20,174 bases of DNA, taken from positions 757-20,930 of the forward strand of contig NW_014580093.1 in the NCBI RefSeq assembly GCF_000485595.1. Direction: 5' to 3'. Below are positions 11,076 to 18,721 of the stretch, one piece after another; position 1 is the stretch's first letter, and every line of letters starts with the position of its first letter. Source of the stretch: Priapulus caudatus (Eukaryota > Priapulida > Priapulimorpha > Priapulimorphida > Priapulidae). Position numbers and translations under genes: made by a program. The notes below the pieces were generated by a model that saw nothing but the letters and a program-made list of their open reading frames with translations, was not told the DNA's origin and did no database searches.

Positions 11076-11504
11076 TTTGTCGCGTATCGACGACCGCAAG
11101 CGCTCGTTAATTACTGCTCGCTAATTGCTCTGGTTTATTTCGCTCGCGTCGTTCGGCTTGATTCGCGTCGATTGCGACTATTCAGAAATCTATCAAAACA
11201 AGTGACAGTTTGGAAGCCGGAGTCGACAATACGTGACAGTAACAAACACGCCGATCTCTCGCATTGTTCCTACGCTGAGCAACGCTCCGCCGCAACAATC
11301 ACTTCGTCGCCGAGCGTGAGAGCGACTCAATGCAGTCGTTTATTTCTCCCGACAAGGATTAAAGCATCTAGATGCGAGATTATGCATACCTTCATCTCAC
11401 CACATGCATTCTCACAGCCGACAGCATCTGCTGTTACCGACCGACGCAGATATTCTCGTCTGTCCGTCGTCCGCCTGACGAGTTAAGCTAGAGTAACCTT
11501 CTGT

Positions 11505-11519
11505 CCTCCAGATGGCAGC
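11505..11519 (+). promoter_or_regulatory. CTCF-like motif
   Basis: CCTCCAGATGGCAGC matches the CTCF consensus CCASYAGRKGGCRSY at 14 of 15 positions by eye (T instead of A at the third). It lies at the downstream edge of the CpG-rich region. A related AGATGGCAGCAC occurs at 18579 and TGATGGCAGCGC at 101. Motif matches alone do not prove binding. Confidence 0.35.
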
Positions 11520-11591
11520 ACAGTCCTGAAGCTCCCGCCTCGCGACTGTACAAACGATTTATATCTACGGAAGAGAACATCAACAGTTGAG

Positions 11592-11658
11592 CGTATAAAC
11601 ATATAAACAAACAACATAGCGCATAAACATATAAACAAACAACATAGCGTATAAACGC
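11592..11658. repeat. 28-bp tandem repeat, 2.4 copies
   Basis: Two 28-bp units (11592-11619 and 11620-11647) differ only at the third base (CGTATAAAC against CGCATAAAC). A partial third starts with CGTATAAAC at 11648. Each contains ATATAAACAAACAACATAG. A clean, exact period in contrast to the indel-rich arrays elsewhere. Confidence 0.93.
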
Positions 11659-11659
11659 A

Positions 11660-11990
11660 CGACATAACGTTCCATGAAACTTTGAAATGAAATTCAGAAC
11701 GTTTTAAACGGTAGCCGTGTACTGATACGCGACGTTCTACTATTATTACATTTAAAACCTTTCTTTTCTTTTCTTTTTTTGGGGGGGGGAAAAAAGTTTA
11801 GGGTCGGCCCTAATAATCTAGGGACGGTCAGTCGACCTGAAACACACCTATTTTTTTTTGCCTAATAGCAAAATCTACTTGACTTTATTTCTCAGTTGGT
11901 TACTGAGATGTAGAAACATGAAGGTAGAACTTCTAGCAATGCAGGAGTGTTATTCATTAGTTTTCTTCGGTATACATCATCACATAGTAC
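11660..11990. other. Unique AT-rich DNA with a T/G/A homopolymer junction
   Basis: No gene seen. At about 11758-11796 a CTTTT-type pyrimidine run passes directly into nine Gs (11781-11789) and then six As. This is followed by AGGGTCGGCCCTAATAATC, which contains the short palindrome GGGTCGGCCC-like step. I cannot assign it to a repeat family. Confidence 0.5.
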
Positions 11991-12079
11991 AGGTCCATAA
12001 CATAAACAAATTCCTAGTGGGGAGTGGTGGGCATAATCTCGTAGCTCAGCTGAGTAATGACCGGTGAATGGTGCAGCTC

Positions 12080-12165
12080 CTACTGACCACGCACATAGTG
12101 GGGCTGAAGGGGTCGTTGTTGTATCAGGTACTACAGATATGTACCCGAGGTACATATATGTATAC
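12080..12165 (+). repeat. Dispersed repeat fragment, copy 1
   Basis: This region includes GGGTCGTTGTTGTATC, then AGGTACTACAGATATGTACCCG. The same order of motifs appears at the right edge of the window (GGTCGTTGTCATATCC, then GTAGCTACAGATATGCTACCG, from about 20111). The parallel motif order suggests two diverged members of an interspersed repeat. Family unknown. Confidence 0.45.
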
Positions 12166-12199
12166 ACAAAGTGTACCAGACTTGTACTACAGGAATGTA

Positions 12200-12253
12200 C
12201 CCTAACCCTAACACTAACCCTAACCCTAACCCTAACCCTAACCCTAACCCTAA
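12200..12253 (-). repeat. Interstitial telomeric repeat (TTAGGG)9
   Basis: Nine CCCTAA units run from 12200 to 12253. Eight are perfect and the third is CACTAA. On the minus strand this is TTAGGG, the ancestral metazoan telomere repeat. Unique DNA flanks both sides, so this is an internal tract rather than a chromosome end in this assembly. The short length fits a repaired break, a fusion remnant or subtelomeric material. Confidence 0.95.
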
Positions 12254-12294
12254 ACATACCTCATATAAAAATATAAACATAATACTAAACTATG

Positions 12295-12925
12295 CCCCGC
12301 CCCGCCTCGGCCACCTCCGCATGCGTGTATGTCTCTCGCTTGGGCAACCCAGGAACCCGGATTATATATATATATATATATATAATCTGACGAGTTATTA
12401 ATATGAGCATGTATTATCATAGCATTAATATTATATTGATATATATAGCTCGCCCCCCCTCCTACCCTTCCGCAGGCGTGTAAGTCCTCGGGCTGCCACC
12501 GAGCAGACCGGATATATATATATATATATATATTGATATATGTAGGGAGGTTAAATACATTATTATATACATGTAACTATATATAAGTAGGATAGTGCTG
12601 AACGCCCCCCTAACCTCACCACCTTCCGGCATACGTGGTCATGTCCTCCGGCTGCCGACCGACGCAAACCGGTAGTAGTATAGTATTATTATACTATAGT
12701 ATATATATATGGTATATAGTTGACAATTATTATCATACATTAATATATGATATATTAAAACTCTCCACCCTCCTCGACCACCTTCACGCATGCGTGTATG
12801 TCCTATCGCGAGCGTGGGGCAAAAGAGTAGACCGATATATATTATATATATATATACATAGTATTAACATATGTATATACCATAATATAATATTATGGGG
12901 AGTGCTATCGCGCGCACCTGTCGCA
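12295..12925. repeat. Diverged ~155-bp tandem repeat with TA-rich linkers
   Basis: Four or five units each consist of a GC-rich core followed by a (TA)n stretch. Cores share a CCACCTTCCGCATGCGTGT-like phrase, then ATGTCCT, then a GC-rich section and ACCGGATATATA-like exit into the TA linker. The conserved GCA step falls at 12319, 12472, 12629, 12788 and 12923, giving spacings of 153, 157, 159 and 135 bp. The units differ by many substitutions, so the array is old rather than freshly amplified. Confidence 0.8.
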
Positions 12926-13059
12926 GGCTAGTACTCCTCCGAGACAGTTGGCTGGGGCACCGATACTGAAAGAGCAGGCCAGACCTCTGATGCGACCCGG
13001 CGGGCCCTCCCGTACAGAAAAAAAAAGGAGCCGAAATGCGTAGGCAAGTAGGACGCAGA
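12926..13059. other. Short unique spacer
   Basis: GC-rich sequence between the ~155-bp units and the 51-bp array, with an A run at 13018-13026. No gene seen. Its end already carries GAGTGAGAG phrases resembling the next array. Confidence 0.5.
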
Positions 13060-14400
13060 GCGAGACGAGTGAGAGTAACGTGTAGAGACGAGAGGAGCTA
13101 GCTGGCGAGAGCGAGAGCCTCGATAACGACGAGGTCACGGGAGACGTGTAAGGGAGACAGGAGCTGTAAACATAGGCCTCGTCCTACACGAGCTGAAGAG
13201 AACTGTAGGGTGTAGACAGCTGTAACTATAACCTCGTCCGTTACACGAAGGTGAGAGACGTTCAGGCTAGACAGCTGTAACTATCAGGTCTCTCGTCTAC
13301 ACGTGGTCAGAGGACTAGTAGGGTCTACATGCGTAAAACTATTATGCCTCGCTACACGAGGTGAGAGACAGTGTGGGTAGCACAGCTGTAACTATAGTCT
13401 TCTGTCTACCCAGAGTGAGAGACGTGTACAGGAGACACGACTGTAACTATTAGTCTCGTACCTAACACGAGGTGAGAGGACGTGGTAGCTGGCTAGACGT
13501 GCTGTAACACTATAAAGCGCCTCGTCTAAGTACACCGAGGTGACGAGGGAAACGTGTAGGTATGACAGGCTGTAACATAGCCGCGCTGAAGCGACGAAGG
13601 TAGGAGACCGATGTGAGGGTTAAACAGCATTGTAAACTATAGAAAGCCCTCGTCTACACAGAGGTAAGAGACCTGTAGGGTAGATCTGACTGCTGAACTA
13701 TAGCCTCGTCTATATCAACGGTGAGTGTAAGAACGTTAAGGGTAATACTGCTTAGTATCACTCATAGCCTCGTCTACACGGAGGTGTCATGAGAGACGTG
13801 TAGGGTAGAGCGTCTGACTTAAACTATATGCCTCGGTATACACGACGTGGAGAGAACTGGTAAGGTAGACTGCTGTAACTAATAGCCGTCGTAGCTAGCA
13901 CGAGGTGAGAGACGTGGTAAGGCGTAGACTGCTGTAGACTATAGCTCGTGTTCCCTATCACAGTGAGAGACGCGTGTAGGCGTAACTGCTGTAACTATAG
14001 CGTCTCGTCCTGACACGGAGTGAGAGACCTGTAGTGGTAGGACTGCTGAAGCTACTAGCCTCCGTCTAAACACGATGGTTGAGAGGTACGTGTAGGGATA
14101 GACTGCTGTAACGTATAGACTCGTACTACACGAGTGAAGAGACGTGTAGGGTTAGAGCGGCGTGAGCGATAGCCTCCGTCATACCCACGATGGTGAAGAC
14201 GTGTAGGTAACTGCTGGTAACTATAGCCTCGTCTATCACGAGGTGAGAGGACCTGTAGTGAAAACTGCTGGAACTGATAGCTCAAATATAACACGAGGTG
14301 AGTAGAGCGTGATAGGGTAGAACTTGCTCACACCACCACCCATCGTTGGCTGTACACAGTGAGAGACGGTGTATGGGGTAGAACGGCTGCGGTAGACTAA
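13060..14400. repeat. ~51-bp minisatellite, about 25 copies
   Basis: Units contain CCTCGTCTACACGAGGTGAG, then AGACGTGTAGGGTAGACTGC, then TGTAACTATAG. The phrase CCTCGT-CTAC-ACGAGG is a perfect 6-bp inverted repeat, and CTACACG/CGTGTAG forms a competing 7-bp pair in the same unit. AG|GTGAGA matches a 5' splice donor consensus. Copies differ chiefly by one-base insertions and losses, so the true period may be blurred by sequencing error. ORFs across it are not credible. Confidence 0.93.
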
Positions 14401-14700
14401 AGCGCTCATCGTCCTAGCGAGCGATTTGCGCGTAAGCCCGGGGTAAGAACAGTCGTCTGGGTAGGGCTTAGAGCTCGGGTGAGAGAACAGTCTCGGTTAG
14501 CTAACTCGGGGTACAGGAACAGTCTCGGGTTAGCTTAGACCGGGTAAGAGACAGTCTCGAGCTTAGCTTAACCCGGGTAACTATACGAGCTCGTGAGCGT
14601 GAGAGCCGCGTAAGAACAATCCTCTGGATAATAATCCGGGGGTAAAGAACCAGTCCTCGGGTTAGCCTTATCCGGGAAGAGAACGTGGCAAGCGTCTACA
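14401..14700. repeat. ~32-bp minisatellite, GGTTAGCTTAACC type
   Basis: About eight degenerate units contain GGGTAAGAGACAGTCTCGGG, then TTAGCTTAACCC. Each has the inverted repeat GGTTA/TAACC and a GG|GTAAGA donor-like phrase. GGTAAGAGACAGTCTC resembles GGTGAGAGACGTGT of the preceding 51-bp unit, so the two arrays may be related. Confidence 0.75.
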
Positions 14701-15110
14701 GCAATGCGGGTGCACCACCCCCGCTCCAGGGGCGTTGAGCAGTTCTGAGGACGGTGAGGCAAATCCTATTGTCTCTGAGTTGTCTATAGTATACTATTGT
14801 CCACTATTGGCACTTATCGCAGGTTAACGGAGACTATTGCGCTTATCATCCAGATTAGCCAGCGTCTAAACGACGCTTAACCTGAGACAGCTCTAACGTG
14901 GGGTAGTTTTACTCTCGCGAGAGGTTACAACTTAACGCCGGGTTAAGACGTATCCGGGTTAGTTTAACCTGGTAGGGTTAACCCTCCTTGGCACATCGTG
15001 CGCGTTACACTAACCCCGGGTTAACCCGACTCTCGTGTATGCCCGGGTTAGGTTTAACTCTCGGTTATGGCCTTTGTGGTATACGCTTAACCCGGGATAA
15101 AAATCCTCGG
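14701..15110. repeat. Decayed continuation of the GGGTTAACCC repeat
   Basis: Scattered GGGTTA and TAACCC phrases appear without a regular period, including the 12-bp perfect palindrome CGGGTTAACCCG at 15017-15028. Interspersed are unique stretches (14760-14870). I read this as a degraded edge of the ~32-bp array. Confidence 0.5.
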
Positions 15111-15179
15111 TGTATAGACGTGCTTATAGTTTACCCATTAATGATATGGGTTGAGGGATATGTTAAGATTATAGGTTGA

Positions 15180-15649
15180 ATGCAGTAGACGGGCGATTTT
15201 CCTACATACCGAGAAGAACTCTCGTAAACTCGTAACGCAGTGTCTCGCTGTCCAAACGCGGGCTATGAAGAGAAAAGGTTAAACATCAGAAAGAGACAGT
15301 TGAAGGGAGTAAAGTTACGAGTTTCTCACACCAGTATACAGAGGCTCCGGTCTATCAAGAACAAAATCGAGTTGAGAGTTACGCCAAGACTATACGTCGT
15401 TGGCCGGCAACGCGCCCCTTGACCCCGTGCATGACCTGTGCCGCGTGTTACCAGGGTGACAGGCGGAGTATCCTGCAATGCTCTCACCGAGGAACATGAA
15501 CCTCGGCGCGGGGGAATGTTGACCATCGATTGGCGTCGCAGCGAGAATGGCGATGGATTCACGGGAGCCGAGCCTGTCAACGGCTCTGCTTCTAAACAAC
15601 GGCTCAGGTACACAGCGAGCCACGCCGACTCCCAGCTCACCACCCACAG
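15180..15649 (+). other. Unique exon-like segment ending in a donor site
   Basis: About 470 bp of non-repetitive, balanced-composition sequence between arrays. It ends CACCCACAG|GTATGT, a strong donor match, exactly where the 41-bp array begins. Plus-strand frames are open at 15240-15422 (60 codons, ending RQRAP) and 15435-15649 (containing MLTIDWRRSENGDGF), but each begins at a non-ATG codon and they are in different frames. Minus-strand frames of 85 and 105 codons also overlap. The frame at 15435-15649 would exit in a phase that gives an early stop if joined to 16924. So it may be an exon, a decayed element or chance. No family recognised. Confidence 0.3.
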
Positions 15650-16805
15650 GTATGTCTAGCAGACGTATGTCTTACGTAGTGTACATATACAGTATGTTAG
15701 TGTGCTACAGGTATGATCTATAGGCTACCATCTTACAGGGTATGTCTTATAGCTATCAAATCTACAGGTATTTAGTGTCTACAGGTATGTCCTATAGCCT
15801 ACATCTACAGGTATGTACGTGCCTAAACAGGTTGGTCTATAGCTACAGTCACAGTATGTAGTGCGTACAGGTATGTCTATTAGGTACCCTACAGGTATGT
15901 AGTGTCTACGAGGTATGTCTATAGGCTACATCTCACGGTTATGTAGTGTCTACAGGTATGTCTATAGCTACAATCTAAGCAGGTATGTAGGATGGTTCTA
16001 GCAGGTATGTCTATAGCTTTACATCCACAAGGTATGTAGTTGTCCTACAGGTATGTCTATTAGCTAATCTTACAGATGTAAGTGTCAACATATGTCTAAT
16101 AGTACATGCTAACACGGTTGTCATGTGTATACAGGTAGTTAGTAGCTGACATCTACAGGTTGTAGTTGTCTACAGGTATGTCTATAGCTACATCTAGACA
16201 GGTATGTAGTCGTCTACAGGTATGTCTATAGCTCCATACTACAGGTATGTATGTGTCTATCAGTATGTCTATAAGCTACGATCTACAGGTAGGTATGTAG
16301 CTACAGGTATGTCTATAGCTACGACTCTAACAGGATTAGTGTCTACAGGTATGTCTATTAGCTACATCTACAGGTATGCTAGTTGTTCTACAGGTAATGT
16401 CTATAGCTACATCTAACAGGTAATGGTAGTAGTCTACAGGTATTCTATAGGTACATTCCACAGGTATGTAGTTGGTAGTGTCTACAGGTATGTAAGTGCT
16501 ACAGGTATGTCTATGAGCTACCATCTCGCAGTGATGTAGGTGTCTACATGTATGTCTATCAAAGGTAATTCTATCAGTATGTAGTGTACCTACAGGTATT
16601 GTTCTATGTAGCTACATCTACCCAGTGATAGTAGTGTCTACAGGTAATGTTCTATACTACATCATACAGGTATGTAGTGTCTACAGAGGTTATGTCCTAT
16701 AGGTAATCTACAGGTATTAGTGCCTAGCAGGTATGTTCTATAGGCTACATATCTACCAGGTATTATTGTCTACAGGTATGTTCTATAGCTACATTCTACA
16801 GGTGT
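15650..16805. repeat. ~41-bp minisatellite built from CTACAGGTATGT
   Basis: About 28 units, each a composite of a 17-bp part (CTACAGGTATGTAGTGT) and a 24-bp part (CTACAGGTATGTCTATAG followed by CTACAT). CTACAG|GTATGT therefore occurs about twice per unit, combining an acceptor-like CTACAG and a donor-like CAG|GTATGT. The 17-bp part also forms the inverted repeat TGTAG-TGT-CTACA. Many copies differ by single-base indels. Short Tyr/Arg/Val-rich ORFs across it are repeat translation. Confidence 0.95.
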
Positions 16806-16923
16806 ACATAGCCATCTAGGCAGATCAACAAGGCTTGCGCTCGCCTTTCCAGGCGCACGACGGCTACAGTCGTGTGATAAGATGACAGATGCGTGCCTAC
16901 AATATTGTTGTTTATGCCCGCAG
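16806..16923. other. Unique spacer ending in an acceptor-like site
   Basis: Unique DNA after the 41-bp array. It ends TTGTTGTTTATGCCCGCAG at 16905-16923, a pyrimidine-rich tract followed by CAG, a good 3' splice-site match. Another weaker candidate is CGCCTTTCCAG near 16853. Confidence 0.45.
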
Positions 16924-17106
16924 ACACCAGAAGTTTTAGAAATTACCAGTGATGAATCTTCTTGTCAAGAACCTGTGCTATCGGAGTTGACCCCTGGTGG
17001 AGCTCACTGCAAAACTTCAGGTCTCCTACCACACGAACCTAGAGAATGGGATAGTGGACTGGATTGCCGGACACAGAGAGAAACTGATTGTGGATGTGAG
17101 CGCTGA
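16924..17106 (+). CDS. Candidate terminal coding exon, function unknown
   Basis: An open frame of 60 codons follows the acceptor-like CAG at 16921-16923 and ends in TGA at 17104-17106. The protein is compositionally mixed and not repetitive: it starts TPEVLEITSDESSCQEP, continues LTPGGAHCKTSGLLPHEP and ends ETDCGCER, with five cysteines, which is unusual among the ORFs here. The frame continues upstream to ATG at 16882, giving 74 codons if unspliced. AATAAA at 17314-17319, 208 bp past the stop, could be a polyadenylation signal. No domain or family is recognised. The partner exon is not identified; 15649 gives the wrong phase. Confidence 0.4.
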   Translation, partial: TPEVLEITSDESSCQEPVLSELTPGGAHCKTSGLLPHEPREWDSGLDCRTQRETDCGCER

Positions 17107-17755
17107 AAAATATTAACTCCCTCAACACTGATCCATGCTAACTCACGACCCATCCATCATTATGTGGCGAGTCATCTGATGGTAGAAATCAGCACTATAG
17201 TGAGTGACGCATCAATTAGCAATGCAAAACATGTTAAGGGTAATATTACACTTGAATAGTAAGTAATACTTTTAGAGGTAAACACAAAAGTTGTCTTCAC
17301 CAACCAAAGCAGTAATAAAATGGTAATGACATCATATTAATCTCAAACGGTTGCTCATTAAAAGTGTTGCATAATATAGTTGAAGCTCTAAAATTAGTAT
17401 TCACAGCTTAGAGCAATTATCTTATAACAACCATGATAATTGTTTTATATATTGAAATAATTATTATTTAATATTATTTGGTAATATAATTTGAATAGCA
17501 AGTACATGTACTGAATGACCAAGCTTGATTACTTAATGAGATTGGCACATTAGGTTTTGGATAAAGCTCAGTACATATTATATGTGCAAAAAATTACACA
17601 TTATTAGTTTAGTAGTATCCAGCAGCAGATTATATATTTTAAATGGGGTTTGATATTTGTCACACAAATTTCTTAAAAAAGACAACCGTGTTTTTAATTC
17701 TTCTGTTCCTACGTATTTCTGAGCTCTTTGCTATTAACAGAATTCTTTCCTCACA
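17107..17755. other. AT-rich unique DNA, possible 3' untranslated and intergenic
   Basis: No repeat and no convincing gene. It contains AATAAA at 17314-17319. A 75-codon ORF (17643-17870) has a hydrophobic start (VFLILLFLRISELF) but runs into the 42-bp array, so I do not call it. Confidence 0.5.
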
Positions 17756-18465
17756 ATTGTCTCTATCAGAACACGTTAGAAAATTCATAAATCAACTGTA
17801 CGAATTGTTGTCCTATAGAACAGTTAACAAATCATACAACGTAGCATGTGTCTCTTACAGAAACAGTTAACCAAATCATAACACTGTACATGCAGTCTCT
17901 AACAGAACAGGTTTAACAATGCATAACAACTGTAGCATGTGTCTCTACAGAACAGTTAACAAATCATAACAACTGTAAGCATGTGTCTCTACAGGAACTA
18001 GTTAGCAAATCTAGGAATCAACTGTACAGGTGTCTCTCAGACAGTTAGCAAACTCATGAGACAACTGTGAACATGTGTCTCTACAGAACACGTTAGCGAA
18101 TCATATACAACTGTAGCATGTGTCTCTACAGAACAGTCTCTAGCGAATCAATAACAACTGTAGAACATGTGTCCTCTACAGAACGAAAAAAAAAGAGGGG
18201 GAAAAAAAAAGAAAAAACAACAAGAAAAAGAAAACAAAAAAAAAAAAAAAATGGAAAAAAAAAAAAGGGAAAAAAAACAAGGGCGGTTCTGGAGGGTGTA
18301 ATAAGGGGGTTCACAAATCATAGACAACTGTACATAGTTTTCTATCAGAAACAAGGTTAACAAATCAATATACAACCTGTACATTGTCGCTACAGAACGA
18401 GTTAACAAATCATAACAAAAACTGTACAGTGTCTCTAACGACTCAATTTCCATAACAGTTAATAT
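17756..18465. repeat. ~42-bp minisatellite, about 14 copies
   Basis: Units contain AACAGTTAACAAATCATAAC, then AACTGTACATGTGTCTCTAC and AG. ACAGTT and AACTGT form a perfect inverted repeat flanking an AT-rich loop. GTGTCTCTACAG is acceptor-like and resembles GTGTCTACAG in the 41-bp array. The array is interrupted by an A-rich block at 18184-18290. Copies differ mainly by small indels. Confidence 0.94.
18184..18290. repeat. A-rich low-complexity block inside the 42-bp array
   Basis: A runs of 7-16 broken by G, GGG, AAC and ATGG, followed by GGGCGGTTCTGGAGGGTGTA before the array resumes. The Lys-rich plus ORF and Phe-rich minus ORF here are artefacts. It may be a real insertion such as a poly(A) tail, or a low-quality read segment. 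Confidence 0.85.
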
Positions 18466-18588
18466 ATCGATATATATATTAAGATATATGGTTCGATATA
18501 ATTATTATAATCGATATGATTTTGCAGGTTCACAAATTGAGGTAAAATAACGACCGTTACGGTATGCCGAGCAGCTGTAGATGGCAGC
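18465..18588 (+). promoter_or_regulatory. CGATA cluster followed by a CTCF-like motif
   Basis: TATCGATA at 18465-18472 matches the insect DRE (DREF) element, and CGATA recurs at 18494 and 18512. An acceptor-like GATTTTGCAG ends at 18527. GCTGTAGATGGCAGC at 18574-18588 matches the CTCF consensus at about 13 of 15 positions. DREF and BEAF-type readings apply only if this is an insect, and the AT-rich context makes chance hits easy. Confidence 0.2.
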
Positions 18589-18721
18589 ACCGTCACAACA
18601 GGCGCCGATGCTGTACACTCAGACGCATCTACTGCAAGGACGAATGGAAAACGACGAGGCGCGTCCCGTGTCTGGTGTCGAGCCAGACGGGGACAAGCTT
18701 ACCAGCAGCTGTACCCGTTAA
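18581..18721 (+). CDS. Possible short ORF, 46 codons
   Basis: ATG at 18581 (G at +4) to TAA at 18719-18721. The 46-residue product begins MAAPSQQAPMLYTQ, continues LLQGRMENDEARPV and ends LTSSCTR. Its composition is balanced and it lies wholly in unique DNA, ending just before the polypyrimidine tract. An overlapping frame starts at the earlier ATG 18564 but becomes Pro/Ser/Leu-rich repeat. An acceptor-like TTTTGCAG lies at 18520-18527. The start ATG overlaps the CTCF-like motif, so apparent coding may be incidental. No family recognised. Confidence 0.2.
   Translation: MAAPSQQAPMLYTQTHLLQGRMENDEARPVSGVEPDGDKLTSSCTR

Larger units (their letters stand above)
10616..11504. promoter_or_regulatory. 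CpG-rich unique region, candidate promoter or 5' exon
   Basis: About 0.9 kb that, unlike most of the window, is neither tandemly repeated nor strand-biased. It is rich in undepleted CpG (for example TTTCTCGCGCTCGCTCGCTC near 10653 and TCGCGTATCGACGACCGC near 11080). It contains a CAG run, a CGA/CAC-rich stretch and a strong YY1-like site at 11052-11060. Elevated CpG and sequence uniqueness make it the best candidate here for a promoter or 5' untranslated exon. No TATA box or start site can be assigned from sequence, and orientation is unknown. Confidence 0.4.

Noticed and set aside
11172-11486. 104-codon ORF
   Set aside because: Starts at TTG rather than ATG in a eukaryotic setting and its first internal ATG is late; no recognisable motif, though part of an internal exon cannot be excluded.
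12200-12253. True chromosome end
   Set aside because: Only nine telomeric units with unique DNA on both sides; read as an interstitial tract.
15326-15647. Minus-strand ORFs of 105 and 85 codons
   Set aside because: Both start at GTG and overlap plus-strand open frames in the same GC-balanced unique segment; no evidence favours either strand.
17643-17870. 75-codon ORF with a hydrophobic N-terminal stretch
   Set aside because: AT-rich DNA gives hydrophobic translations by default, and the frame runs into the 42-bp satellite.
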